From positions 20,126,768 to 20,190,767 of the forward strand of contig CM025855.1 in NCBI GenBank assembly GCA_003952965.2: DNA of 64,000 nt, read 5' to 3'. This stretch comes from Morella rubra. Taxonomy: Eukaryota; Streptophyta; Magnoliopsida; Fagales; Myricaceae. Positions 36,301 through 47,968 of this stretch are shown here, piece by piece (the stretch's first letter is position 1; each line of letters begins with the position of its first letter). The translations under genes and the position numbers were made by a program. The notes below the pieces were generated by a model. That model saw only the letters and a list, made by a program, of their open reading frames with translations, was not told the DNA's origin and made no database searches.

Positions 36301-37469
36301 AGAAGATGGTGAAGACGAAATGGAGAGGTGGAGGTGGGAAAGGAGGAAGAGCCAATGTGAGAGATAGACAAAGGCTTACCATCACCAACTCTGAGCTGAT
36401 CATCACCAGAGTACTCAGATGCATGAAGATTCAGCTGGGCAAGGTCAGAGGTAACGTGATTTGTGGAGGCAGTGTCAGGATACCAGGCTGAGTCAGAGCC
36501 AGTATGGCCAGGAGAAGTATAGTAAGAGACGGGAGAGGGAAGAAGTGGTGGTTGGTGAGGCTGTTGGGGCTGCTGAAAGGAGAGGTTGAAACGATGATAA
36601 CAAGCCAGTGCAGCATGACCAAAGCGTCCACAGACTTGACAAGTGGGCTTCGGGTCACCGGAGTAACCACCTTGAGAAGGGGAGAAAGTGGTGGTGCGAC
36701 CACCACGGCCTCTGCCACGAGAGCCCCGAGGAGGATAACGGCCACCACGACCACTACGAGGAGACGACTGATGTTTTGGTCGTGATGTTGGCAGTGAGCT
36801 CAATAGAAGATTGCGTAGAGGATTGTTGCAGCTGAAGACGAGCTTCGTATGTAAGCAGGAGAGCAAATAGTTGTTCGGAGCTGAGAGGATCAGCCCGAGT
36901 AGTAGCGGAGGAGACAAAGGCGTCAAACTCTCCGATCCAAGACCAGCAAGGAAAAACATAACGAATTCTGGTTGAGAGACAATCTTGCCTGAAGCAGCAA
37001 GAGTATCAACTAGAGTTCGGGCTCAACGAAAATAATCGGAGATCGAATCAGAACCCTTTTTAAGGGTAGCAAGCTGATAAAACAGCTGCATCTGGCGAGC
37101 TTGAGATTGAGAGGCAAAGAGAGTGTCAAGCAGTCCATAGTGCATGAGAGGTATTATAGTTGACAACTTGAGCAATTAGAGAGTCAGAGAGAGAGGAGAT
37201 AAGGGCACTGAGGAGTTGTTGATCTTGCTTGAACCATTTTTTGTAGGCTGGGTTCGGAGATTTATCTGAGAAAGCTGAGAGGGAGCAGGGACAGACCCAT
37301 CAACGTAACCAAACAGATCCTGACCATGGAGATAAGGGAGCATTTGGGCACGCCATAGAAGGTAATTTTCGGTGGTTAACTTGACAGTAACCAGATGAGT
37401 GAGAGATGAAAGAGGAGGAGTAGAGGTGGGAGGAGGAGTTGAGGAAACAGGAGACTCAGAATCGGCCAT
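33377..37469 (-). pseudogene. Young copia gag-pol, full domain set but several frameshifts
   Basis: The polyprotein starts near 37469 (gag; LTTENYLLWRAQMLPYL and GYVDGSVPAP). It continues through a CCHC knuckle at about 36640 (CQVCGRFGHAALAC), a protease with DTAST at the active site, a GAG-pre-integrase segment (ARLGHPAFRVI), an integrase (LLFLDVWGPSPVTS; QTDGGGEF), a reverse transcriptase (GCKWVFRTKRNADG, GETFSPVVKPSTIRL, YVDDILLTG) and RNase H ([27 protein letters not shown]). The frame changes inside gag (about 37180-36790), in integrase (about 35775, then about 35650-35600), in reverse transcriptase (about 34540) and in RNase H (about 33660), so no single polyprotein can be made. Confidence 0.93.
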
Positions 37470-37494
37470 TAAAGACGATGGTCTTCTTTGTGGA

Positions 37495-37506
37495 GCTCTG
37501 ATACCA
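37495..37506 (-). other. Primer-binding site, tRNA-iMet type (young copia)
   Basis: Minus-strand TGGTATCAGAGC immediately beside the 5' LTR end at 37507. Confidence 0.95.
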
Positions 37507-37764
37507 TAATAGAACGAATGAATCTCGTTGATTTTTCATTCAGTAGCTTGAGAATTTATACAAGCAAGTGGTGTGCCCCACAGCCAATCATTTGTGGCTG
37601 TGCGCATATTACAGGTGTGCACCATTCGGTTACAACCAACAAAGAATAAAATGCGTACAGAGGACTAACAAACTATTGCTAGAAGATCCTATACAGCAGA
37701 GGTGCTGAGGTGGATATCTCACGTGACAGCTGAGGAGGTAAGCAAGGAAGGTCGTGCTTTATCA
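37507..37764 (-). repeat. 5' LTR of the young copia element
   Basis: 258 bp, nearly identical to 33120-33376: GCTTGAGAA versus GCTTTAGAA, and TATTGCTAG versus TATTCTAG. Confidence 0.95.
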
Positions 37765-37769
37765 CGTGC

Positions 37770-39081
37770 TGATAGTAAGCCGAATTTGACTCGGTTTGCA
37801 AGTGGGAAGAGGATTGACCACTTATTAAAATGAAAGTAACAGATGTCACTACTCAGTAGGCGGTCACCGTGGAAGGAGTCCATGAAACTCTAAGCAAACG
37901 AGATGTATAGCTTCAAACTTGAGTCCATAGCTTTTGAATCCGCCAAACTCTGGGAAAATGGGACTATGAGATTCTAGGGGATAAGACGGCAGGCCCATCG
38001 AAGACGAGTGGAGTAAATCTGGGGAAGGCAATTGGGGCCCTGAAGACCAGAGCTGGTTGAGCATGTGAAAAAGGGGTTGGGAGGCTCAGTCCAACCCCAA
38101 TCTGAAGCCCCCGATTAAAAAAAAAAGAAACGGAATATAGCCTTCACGCAGTGCAAGGGTTGGGAATAAAGTTTATTCTCAAGAAGGAAGGGCAAAAAGA
38201 GGTGTCACTCGAGTTAAAAACATGGAAGTAATGAAGGGAGTCGGATTCCATCCTGACACAGAGTTTCTAGAGATGTTTGGATGGATGCTCTGGATGGGCA
38301 GTAGGAAATCCGACACTTCTAAGGGCCCCACGTCAATCAATGAAGGTCTGAATGCATGGCTCAACTTAACTCCTCACGATTCTGGCTTGGCGTGCACTCA
38401 ACTCCTTTTTTTTTTCTCCACCCTAATTGTACCAGTTGGACCTAATTTATAGGTCCGACATGTACGACCAAAATCTGCATGTCTTTATGTCTCCTCCCAA
38501 ATCATCCCCAAATTCAAATCATCCTCTGATTAACATTTACTTCTCTCTCCTTAAAAATCAACCCTAATTTCCCAAATCCCCATGAATCCCTCTCCCAAAA
38601 TCTCCCGAGCCTCCTAGGTTTTCCAAATCCCACGAATCACTCTCCCTAGTTTTTGGTTAGACCTATTCATAATAGATTGGACCCGTAGGTTATTTGAGAA
38701 CACAGTTAGCAGATGAGATAACCTTACCCTCGTATTGGGGTGTTGCCAATTTTTTACTTTTCTTTGAGAAAAGTTATTATTATTTTTATCTTATCTTTAT
38801 GTTTTTGTTGTTCTTTTTCTGATTTTGGTAATAAGTGGCGTGGGATTGTATTATTCAAACCTTTGTGGCAAATATGCATGCCACATCAAAATTCGGCAAG
38901 GTTGCAAATGGAATCCCGATGGAGGGATCAATTTTGTTGATCTATAAAACTGAAGGACTAATATTTTTTTTTCTCTTTTTTTATTTTTTTAATAAAATAC
39001 TCTAGACTTTAGAAGTGTCAGTTGCCTCATTGATTACATACATTTCTCATAGCAGAAAATAGGGTGACAAACCCTAGCTCA
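37770..39081. other. Non-coding right part of duplication copy 2
   Basis: Counterpart of 7141-8385, with small indels and a short extra segment near 38110-38160. No coding frame is shared with copy 1. Confidence 0.5.
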
Positions 39082-39155
39082 AACTCCAGAAAATAGGACG
39101 CGCAATTAAACATGCATTTTCCTCAACTTTAACTATGTAGTTTTTTGATCTATAG

Positions 39156-39386
39156 CGCCAGCTAGTGAAGGCAAGGGATGAGATAGAAGTGATGAGAGCT
39201 GGTAGAGAGAAAGACTTGCAAGAATTTATAAAGAAGCAAATTGAGATGGAGGCCACGCTACGGGACCACCTTAAGGAGCAAGAGCAAATGTGACTGGAGC
39301 AAAAGTGTTTAAGGGCAGAAATCAAAGTAGCTAAAGCAGTGTATGACAACCGAATGGAGAAGAAAATGAATGACATGACAAGATGA
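39156..39386 (+). pseudogene. CACTA transposase-associated protein, C-terminal coiled-coil exon
   Basis: The frame starts after a splice-acceptor-like CTATAG and reads RDEIEVMRAGREKDLQEF, KKQIEMEATLRDHLKEQEQ, a TGA stop at about 39291, then LEQKCLRAEIKVAKAV and NRMEKKMNDMTR to a TGA at 39384. The charged, coiled-coil tail with a KKQIE core is typical of the plant CACTA (Ptta/En/Spm, Transposase_24-like) C-terminus. The in-frame stop marks it as dead. Confidence 0.65.
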
Positions 39387-39478
39387 CTACCGGGCTAGTT
39401 TGGGACCTGACACTGGTAGATGTGAGATGTTGTATTTTTCTTTTATGATTGCTCCATTAATAGTACAATATTTTTTTT

Positions 39479-39680
39479 GGGGGTAAAATCATAGTTAGCC
39501 CCCTATCTTTGGGCAAAAATCAAGTTGCTACCCTTATTTTTCAATCCAACAATTTGAGACCCTTATCTTTGAAAATCTGTCAATCTTCGCCCCCGTCTAA
39601 ATTCTCCGTCAAATGAGACGGTTTTTCGTCCACGTGCGTCACACGTGCCTCTATTACACTTGAAATGACCAGAATGCCCT
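39479..39680 (+). repeat. MULE left terminal inverted repeat
   Basis: About 202 bp, from GGGGGTAAAATC to CCAGAATGCCCT, complementary to 47969-48171 with few mismatches. Confidence 0.93.
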
Positions 39681-39706
39681 TGTTAAGTAATTGGTGGATG
39701 ACCTCG

Positions 39707-40046
39707 ACGCCCCTGCTCTGTTCGTGCCCATACGAAGACCAAATTGATTTAGAAAAGGTGGTCTGTCGTGCCCTAGACGACTAAGGAAAGAACACAGTTG
39801 CTGTCGTGCCCTCTGTAGAAGCCCAAAAGGGAGTGAAGTGAAGCAAGGCAAAACTGTTCTTTCATGCCCTCTGTAGAATCCCAACGCCCTTGCTCTGTTC
39901 GTGCCCAGACGAAGGCGAAATTGATGAAAAAAGCTGCTCTGTCGTGCCCTAGACGAAGAAGGAAAGAAAACGTGCCCACTGTAGATGCCCGAAAGATAGT
40001 GAAGCAAGGCAAAACCTGTTCTTTCGTGCCCACTGTATAACGCCAT
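39707..40046. repeat. 177-bp tandem direct repeat beside the MULE left TIR
   Basis: Two units start ACGCCCCTGCTCTGTTCGTG (39707) and ACGCCCTTGCTCTGTTCGTG (39884), with TCGTGCCCTAGACGA and AGCAAGGCAAAAC words in each. The minus-strand frame across it is repetitive (GHERT, RARQ, LGTNRA) and is not considered a real gene. Confidence 0.85.
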
Positions 40047-41517
40047 TTAGTTCGGCAAGATCAAAACCATTTGGAAGTGAAAATCCCAAACGAATCTGAA
40101 CGACAAGAAGACTCAAAGGTAAGCCCATATAGCTTTCGACCCACCAACTTTTTCAAGTTTCATTTAGCAGGCATTTTAGATGTTTGATGTTGTAGAATGT
40201 GATGTTGGATTGGTATTTATAGGCATTTTAGGTGGTCCAAAAGTGATTGGGACAATTCTGTATAGTATATTGCAACCTGTTATATTGTGGCCGACAACAT
40301 GTGGTCCCTGGTTCATTGTCTGAAATTTTATCGTTTTGTTAGCACATGTAGCTGACAAGTCTTGTTCTGTAAAGCACATGGGTCCAAAGCTGATAGGTCT
40401 TCTGTAAAGCACAAGAATTTGTTACTCACGCAGTCTGCACTTTCTCACAAACTATTGCACTTATGGCTCACTAAAATAATTCATGTTAAAGCTTTGTGGG
40501 GACAAGCTTCATTTTGTACAGTTCTCAGGTTTTTATTAATATAATCTCATGAGTTACGTGTTGAAGTTGCTTTCAGACCTAAAAATTGAAAACCTTGTGC
40601 TTTGATCAGGAAACTCCAGCCCCTTGTTTTTATTTACGATAGAGAGAGAAAAAAAGGAAATAAAAGAATTAGAAATAAACAATAGAACAGAGGAAGTTTA
40701 CAGGGGAGGAGGCGAGGGAAGTAAAAGAGAATTGGTTAATTTATTATCGTGGTGGCTGCACACAGGGGTAAAGAAGCAGAGAGAATAATGTGGACCACAT
40801 GAAGAGAAAACTTGTGATGTCTACGTGTTTGCCTCTTGAATTTAAAGTAAGAGTTGGTGTCTTTCTAGATGGTTCATATTCTAGGGCATTGTTCATAAAC
40901 TTGGGGGTAAATCCAAAGAAATTTTACAAGTTCTTTGTCAACTAGATGGTTCATATTCTAGGGCATTGTTTATAATTGAACTGGTGGAGTCAATACTTTC
41001 AAGATATGATCATGGGCGCTGTCACATTGTCATAGTACTTATCTCTTGCTTTAATGTTGCATTGTCTGTATTTTCATTTAGTGTGCCAGCTTTTGTCTTG
41101 TTATATTGTTGGATAAAGTTTGTCAATATGATGCTTAATTTATGCTCCATCGAGATTGAAGCTGGTATAATAATCAAGGGCCTAGATATGTCCTATAGCT
41201 AGCAGTTGGACCTCATGCACGTTTCCTTTATGAGCATATTTTTTTAGGACTCCCTATACGAACTATAGAGTCACTTACACTGCACATGGCCTTGCATGCC
41301 CTTGGTCTCACCTATTCTATCGGTTTTAATTAATCTCCCAACCTTTTAATTAAGACCTTTGGAGGCTTCAAATATTAGACTAAAAAGAAATTCAGAAATA
41401 TTGTAGGATGTGGATATGAGTGAACTTCAACAATCGGTGCTTATCTTAAACTCCATATACATGTTTAAGGTAAATTAAACAGATATTATAGTGTAGTTCT
41501 GATTGTGGCAGGTCCCA

Positions 41518-44500
41518 ATGGCGTCAGATTCTTTTGTGTTTAAGGTCCACTATGGGGGCAGATTTGACAGGTCGAATGGTGGGTGCGTATATGTTGATGG
41601 GAAGATGGCTATGCACCCAGATCCCTACGACTGTGACTGCCTATCATACATAGAGGTAGAAGCAACTGTCAAAGAATATGGGTATAAACATGGTGACCTA
41701 TTGTTCTACCTAGAGCCAGAGAAGACCCTCTCTGATGGGCTGCGAATTATCTCAGGGGACCCTGATATACTTCAGATGGTGGCTGCACACAGGGGTAAAG
41801 AAATCATTGTGATATACGTTGTCGGTTTCGAGGCTGTACCTGTATTTGACACGGTGGACGACGTTGACGATGAACGTGAGAGACGCCGTCTTGGGATTGG
41901 AACAACGTGGTGGGATGAAGCACTTAGTAGCGATGATGACCTCTATGATGTGAATGTCACTGATAATGATAATGCGAGGCTGTTGGCTGTGAAGAAGATG
42001 TGAATATGAGTCCTCCATCTTTAGACATTGGTGGTCCCTCTTTTGAGTTGGGTGGACATTCATTTGAGGTTGGTGGACCTTCTGGTAGATCAGATAAGGA
42101 CATAGAAGCTGCAGATGTGGAGGCCGAACATCTCACAGCAGACGGGCTTCTTGTCACACCTCCTCCATCGCCCGATGGTAAAGATGACGGTAAGCAGTAA
42201 ATTCAGTTATTGTATGAAGTAATGATTACGTTGGCTTTTGCAGCATGATATTGTTATTTATTAACTTCACTTTATAACTGTGAAGTTGCAGGATATATGT
42301 CAGATATGATACCATCTGATATACTTGTCTCCCCGCCACACAGTGATTATGAGGCTGGTGAGCCCTCCCGCTCTGCACCTGAGTTCGTTGAACGTGACTT
42401 GGGCTCAGTAACCCTTGTGAAAGGGATGAAGTTCCCGTCTGCTGCCCTATTTAAAGAGGCCGTGAAGGAGGCAAATATTGCTATAGGGAAGGACGTCCGC
42501 TTTCATAAAAATACTGGCGATAAGGTAGTGATGTTTGTAGGGCAGAGAGGTGCAAGTATAGAGTTTATGGTAGGAAGATACCGACCGAAATAACCTTTGA
42601 GATCAGAGATATTCAGCCTCGGCATAGATGTCCTAGAAGATATAGGCTTTCTCAGATCAGCTTTAGATGGATCGCCAAAAAGATGATAGACCAGATAAAG
42701 AGCCAACCTAACATCTCTGTATCTGCTATCTACGACGAGGTTAAGCGGAAGTGGCAGTGCGAGACAATGTGGCAGAAATGTTATCGGGCAAAGAAGAGGG
42801 CTTTAGAGTAGATCTATGGAACCCATAAGGAGCAATATGGGAGGGTTTGGGACTACTGCGCGACAGTAAGGGATACTAATCAGGGGTCCTGTTTGATAGT
42901 AATGACGGATCGAATTGCACCAGAGCTGCCACCGTTCTTCCAACGGTTATATGTATCTTTTAATGCAATGAAGACGGGCTTTAAAGAGGGTTGTAGGCCC
43001 CTTATTTGTTTGGACGGTTGTTTCTTGAAGGGCGAATTCAAGGGGCAACTTTTGAGTGCAGTTGCGCGGGATGCAAACAACAACATGTACCCCGTTGCAT
43101 TTGCAATTGTTGAGGCTGAATTGAAGGATAGTTGGATTTGGTTTTTAGAGACATTACTTGGTGATCTTGGGGCTGCTCCTCATGGTGGTTGGACCTTTAT
43201 GTCAGATCGACAAAAGGTCATTCTATATATTTTTTTACTTTCACTAGATACAATAATTCCTTGGTAAATACGTCAATTATAGCTTTTGATTGTTTGTGTA
43301 GGGTCTTGTTCCAGCATTTGACGTAGTAATGCCCCAGGCAGATCATCGATTTTGTGTGCGGCACCTTTATGCGAACTTCAGGGATGCTGGTCACCGCGGA
43401 GTAGCACTCAAGGATAAACTATGGGGAGCAGCCACAGCGTATACGGAGTCCGAGTTCAATAAGAAAATGGATGAACTGAAGGCGTTGAGTCCTGACGCAC
43501 ACGAGTACCTTAGGAAAATTGACCCAAGTGTGTGGTCTCGATCATGGTTTCACACGCACAGTAAAAGTGATCTTGTGGTGAACAACCTGTGCGAGTGCTT
43601 CAACTCTTATGTTTTACAAGCACGAGACAAGCCAATTATATCCATGGTTGAGATGATACGGAAGAAGCTGATGAGGAGGTATCAGCTTAAGAGGGAGGGG
43701 ATAAGGACTTGTACTGGTAGATTGTGCCCACAGGCAGTAGAGAAACTGGAGTCCATTGGTGAGGAGGCAAGCCATTGCCTTCCTACGTATGCTGGGGATG
43801 GTTATTTTGAGGTGGAGTGTCATCTGAAGCAGTATGTGGTAAACGTTCAGAGAAAGACATGCTCTTGTCGGAGGTGGGATCTTACTGGGATCCCGTGTCC
43901 ACACGGGTTCGCTGCTATCGTCTACGATGGCAGAAATCCAGAAGACTTCGTTGACTGGTTTTATACCACTGAGGCCTATCGAAGGCATATGCCCCTATCA
44001 TTTATCCGGTTCCATCTGAGGAACAATGGCTCCGTACTGCGTATGAGGCGATGGAACCCCCAATCAAGGGCTCAACCCGGTAGACCTAAAAAGCTCCGGA
44101 AACGGGGACCGGATGAGCGTACACCCACCGGTAGGATTCCGAGACGACAAAGTGGGATCTTATGCTCTGAGTGTAAAGAGATGGGCCACAACAAAAGGAC
44201 CTGTCCATGCCTAAATAGAAGGAAAGCATCACGAAGGGTTCCAAGTACTGCGGCTGCACCGGATGCACCATTTACTAGTGGACCTCCACCATCACATTCT
44301 AGCCCAAGTACACGCAGCACTAGACAGGTTAGTGTGATTTGATTTTTAGATTCTATATGTTGAAACTGTATCTGATTTTTTTTTATAATCTGTTTATACA
44401 GACCATTCGGGTACCACATTTACGTGATGAAACTCCCTCCCAATCTACCCACGTACACGGACAACACGGAAGGTAATTGTTGGTACAGATTTTAATTTCA

Positions 44501-45423
44501 AGTTATCTAACAGTTAACAATTATTCTGACTTTTACACCTCTGGTTTTACTGATTATTTTAGACCCAAGGGGGACCACCAATACGTGATGAAACTCCATC
44601 CCAATCTACCCCAATTACACGAGCAACACGGAAGGTAACCTGTGGTACATATTTTCATATGATTTGTCAACAGTTTGCTATTTTACTTAGTTTTACAGCT
44701 CTAGTTTTACTGATTATTTTAGACCCAAAGGGGACCACAAATACGTGATGCAACTCCATCGCAATCTATGCCAAGTACCCATAGCACTAGACATGTGAGT
44801 ATTATAGTTTGATGCATTTTTAGAAACATAAGCCACTTTCCAACAGTTACTTATAGACTTTTGGTGGTTACTATAGACCATGCAGATACCACAGTTGCGT
44901 GACGAAGAAAGTCCATCGCAATCTACTGGCCAGCCACTTAGTGTACCTGTATGACAGCTAACAAATTTCATTAATTTTTATTCCATTTGAATTTACATCA
45001 AGTATACATCTATCTATTTTAATAATCATATTGCTAACATTATTTGCGTAGCTTACAAGAAGCCGACGATTATCACAGCTACTGTCTGGGATTGTTGAAG
45101 TTAATGATAACGCAGTAGCAGCAATGACGGTAAGTTAGATACACACACGTTGTATAACCAATATTTTTGTTTCATAGAGAGACTATTAACTAAGTTGGTT
45201 TTTCCAGGCATCAAGAAAGAAAACGCCTCGAGCTCAAACTCCATACAAGGAGCCCCAGCTACGGAGTCAATGGAGACGCATCCCGCCAGGAAGAATACAA
45301 AAGGACCATCTACCAGAAGCACTCTAGCTGCAACGGGGATTGCTTCTCGCATACGGATGCGGCGCTCAAGTAGATTGCAAAGATTCGGTCTCAAGGCGCC
45401 TCTACAAGCACTAAAGTGGTAAT
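41518..45423 (+). pseudogene. MuDR-type MULE transposase, multi-exon, with frame lesions
   Basis: The start (MASDSFVFKVHYGG) follows a GTGGCAG acceptor, and the N-terminal part is a PB1-like domain typical of plant MULE transposases. Introns inferred: 42190-42291, 43217-43301, 44328-44401 and several later ones. Downstream come the MuDR DNA-binding region (KDVRFHKNTGDK), the MULE DDE core (LICLDGCFLKG; SDRQK joined to GLVPAFD across an intron), a SWIM finger (CSCRRWDLTGIPCPHG) and a CCHC knuckle (CSECKEMGHNKRTC). Lesions: a frame change at about 42000 (or an unrecognised intron), another at about 42575, and a TAG at about 42809. The 1-kb segment 43302-44327 is intact. The tail consists of repeated 24-codon exons. 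Confidence 0.9.
44402..44948 (+). repeat. Tandem array of four 24-codon mini-exons in the transposase tail
   Basis: Exons 44402-44472 (71 bp), 44563-44634, 44723-44794 and 44877-44948 (72 bp each) are bounded by AG and GT and separated by introns of 82-90 bp. They encode variants of a unit with (I/L)RDE(T)PSQS in the middle. The period of 154-161 bp includes the introns, two of which share CTGATTATTTTAGACCCAA. All are symmetric in phase, so copies can be gained or lost without shifting frame. The first is one base short. Confidence 0.75.
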
Positions 45424-46204
45424 CGACCTAACAGCTCCAACAATAGGGGAAGGTGTAAGGTGCTCTTGGGGGCTCCTGGTCGAGGAGGTGTTCAGTTTCG
45501 AGTTTCACAGCCTCCTCCGGGCATTGGACCATCAGACACGGGTAAAGCTCCAGTTACCGAACGCAAGGGAGCAAAAGACAAAGGGAAAAAAGCTCGCTGG
45601 CAGATATAGGACCTTATTGAGTACATGATAGACTGTTGGATGTTATGTCTATTTTGTTGGGAATGTCATTGCCGAATTTGGATGCCCCCATCATTTATTT
45701 TGGATGTTGGTTGCTTGAATTTGCACTGGATTTTCTTATGTTGCATGTACAGGGTAGTTATGTGTGGCATTTTTGGATAGAAGTATATTTGCGTCACAGA
45801 TTCGAGTTCTGTTGGATGTATATGGCAGCTATGTGTGCCATTTTGTAAATAGATATAATAGATGTATGTTGGCACTTGGTTATTTATTAAATGATCATGA
45901 TACTTTCAATGTGTCAAACTTATTGTGAATATCAGGTCAAACTGTCAAAAGTTATTTGGCAATGAATTATCAGATTGTTAATCAGGTAGCTATTGTTGTA
46001 TATAGTTAAGAGATTGGTAGATAGTTAATCAGGTACCCATAGAAGAAACTGATGGCGAGTTTACAATAACAGCTATACAGGAGCAGACAATTGTTCACTA
46101 GCAGGACTACAAATTCAGGTAGCTACTGACCAACAAAATCAACAAACAAGACCCACTGGTACAATTCGATTTTGTCACGAATTTTAAGAGATAAATATGT
46201 GCCC

Positions 46205-47044
46205 TCATGCGGCTAACATGAGCTTCGAAGGAGTACACAACCCGGTACTAAATATATGAGAGGCCAAAATTCCAAAAGTAAGAAACAAGCAAAATGCTAA
46301 AGCAGTCCTATAACCACTGATCTTAACATCTGAAACCCTTCTCTCCACCTCAATCTCATGCCGATGTTGTGCGATCATAGCGTCAATTTTGGCTCGATTT
46401 TGGACATTCAAATTCTCAATTTCTATCGATGCTGCTTCGACATATTTATGATCTCTGCTCGATGTTGCTCAGTCATGGCAACAATCACTTCAGTTTGATG
46501 TTGAAGCTCTCTCTCATTTGATTCCCAAGCAGACTGTTCGCCAAGCGACTGCGCATGCATTACTCGAAGTTGCCGAATAACCCTTCGTCCAAACGAACAC
46601 ATCTTAGGATCTCTCCATGCAAAATAATTGCAATGACCTCCATCCTGTTATTAAAATAAATTTCATCTAATTAATAAACACTACCACAGAACATACCAAA
46701 TTTAATTAACATTTGAAACCAATTAGTAATGCAATAAATAAAACACTTTCCAGAATTAATAAACATGCAAAATGAATTAATGTACATTACTAGAACATTA
46801 ATAAATATTACCAGAACATACCAAATTTAATAAACATTACCAACCAATTGAAAAAGAAAACACTAACCTTGAATTTCACGCAACCCCAAAATCGTCTCCC
46901 AAAATTTTCATCCGTAAAGGCAATAGTTGATTTTGCTCTCAGATTGCAATAACATTTTGGGCCCTCTGTAGAAGCTTCACTTTCACCACTTCCTAAGCTA
47001 CCAGTTATGTGTGATTCAGACATTTCAATGGCTGAAAAAACCAT
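46205..47044 (-). pseudogene. MULE-encoded GRF zinc-finger, coiled-coil, membrane protein
   Basis: Exon 1 (47023 or 47044 to 46868) encodes a GRF finger: CYCNLRAKS, then FGRRFWGCVKFK, with a GTTAGT donor. Exon 2 starts at 46644 after an ATAACAG acceptor with DGGHCNYFAW, which completes the finger. It then encodes a long charged helix (ERELQHQTEVIVAMTEQHRA, similar coiled-coil repeats) and a hydrophobic segment (TALAFCLFLTFGILASHIF) near the C-terminus, with the stop at 46205. A one-base frame change at about 46440 separates the two halves. This architecture is known in plant proteins of unknown role. It is convergent with the transposase gene and inside the TIRs. Confidence 0.7.
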
Positions 47045-47968
47045 GCAGTACCTTACTTAATTCAGTGTAATAAAAGAATTATTTGCATTATATAAAGGCA
47101 CAAGAGAATCAATAGCTCGGGAAACAATATAGTAGTTATTTCAATTCTATTAATATAGTAGTTATTTCCCAAAAAAGAAAAAAAATAAAAGAAAAAGTAG
47201 TTACCTTTCCTCGTTAAAATAAGCAAAACTGCTTATTCTGAACGTCAATTTCTTGAATGGGTTTGTTGTGGGCATGAACTGTGAGGTTCGAACCCTACTG
47301 TTTGATTAATAAGGGAATGGTTTATTTCTCTTTGGGACAAAGCAAGTTACTCTAGTGCCAAGATTATGGAAAAGTGGAAATTTATATATATAATATAAAT
47401 AAAGATGTTGTACGTTGATTGAAAATAGTAATTTCTTCAATGAAATTAGGATGGTGGCTATGATTAGTTGGTACTACTAAAGCAGGTTGCAAGTGGTTTT
47501 GGATTGCACTAGAAAAATCATTGGTGTGATAGCACGTGTTTTTTTAATAGCACAAGGTCCACTCCAAGACGACCGTTGACCTCGCAATTTCCCTCCAAAT
47601 CCTACCTAATCAAAACCCAAACTTGAAATGGGATCAGCGTAAAGGTCTCTTACTAGTTTTTTTTGTAGTCATCTTGAAGGTCTCTAAAGGAGGAACGAAC
47701 AGATCAAAACCCCATCTAACCCAATATCAACACCCCCAAAAATCCAAGAGAAAATGGAAAGACCAAAACCAAGAGAAAAGGGAAACAAGAAAACAAACGA
47801 GAAGAGAAGTTGAGTGCTACCTTGATCTCCGACGAAAATGGGTGGCAGGAGTCTATCAAAAGCAGCTGATTTCGAAGGAGAGAGAGCCGAAGGTTGAGTG
47901 GAGAGAGAGAGGGTCGAATTCGTGCGAGAGAGGAGGAGAGACCTGGAAGATTTATCTCACATTCACTG

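Larger units (their letters stand above)
33120..37764 (-). mobile_element. Young Ty1/copia element, complete
   Basis: 4645 bp, running right to left. Target duplication CGTGC lies at 33115-33119 and 37765-37769, and the uninterrupted site is seen in duplication copy 1 near 7160. The LTRs (33120-33376 and 37507-37764) differ by one substitution and one single-base indel, so insertion is recent and post-dates the segmental duplication. The tRNA-iMet primer-binding site is at 37495-37506 and a G-rich polypurine tract at 33377-33383. The LTR ends are TG...TA rather than TG...CA. Confidence 0.97.
26018..39081 (+). repeat. Segmental duplication, copy 2
   Basis: Colinear with 1-8385. It is longer because of a 4.65-kb copia insertion at 33120-37764. 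It differs strongly from copy 1 only at 26848-27540 and 30790-31080. The left edge is not a true breakpoint, since copy 1 runs off the window at the matching point. Confidence 0.95.

Noticed and set aside
39654..40046. 130-codon minus-strand frame beside the MULE TIR
   Set aside because: It lies over a 177-bp direct repeat and is itself repetitive; not a gene.
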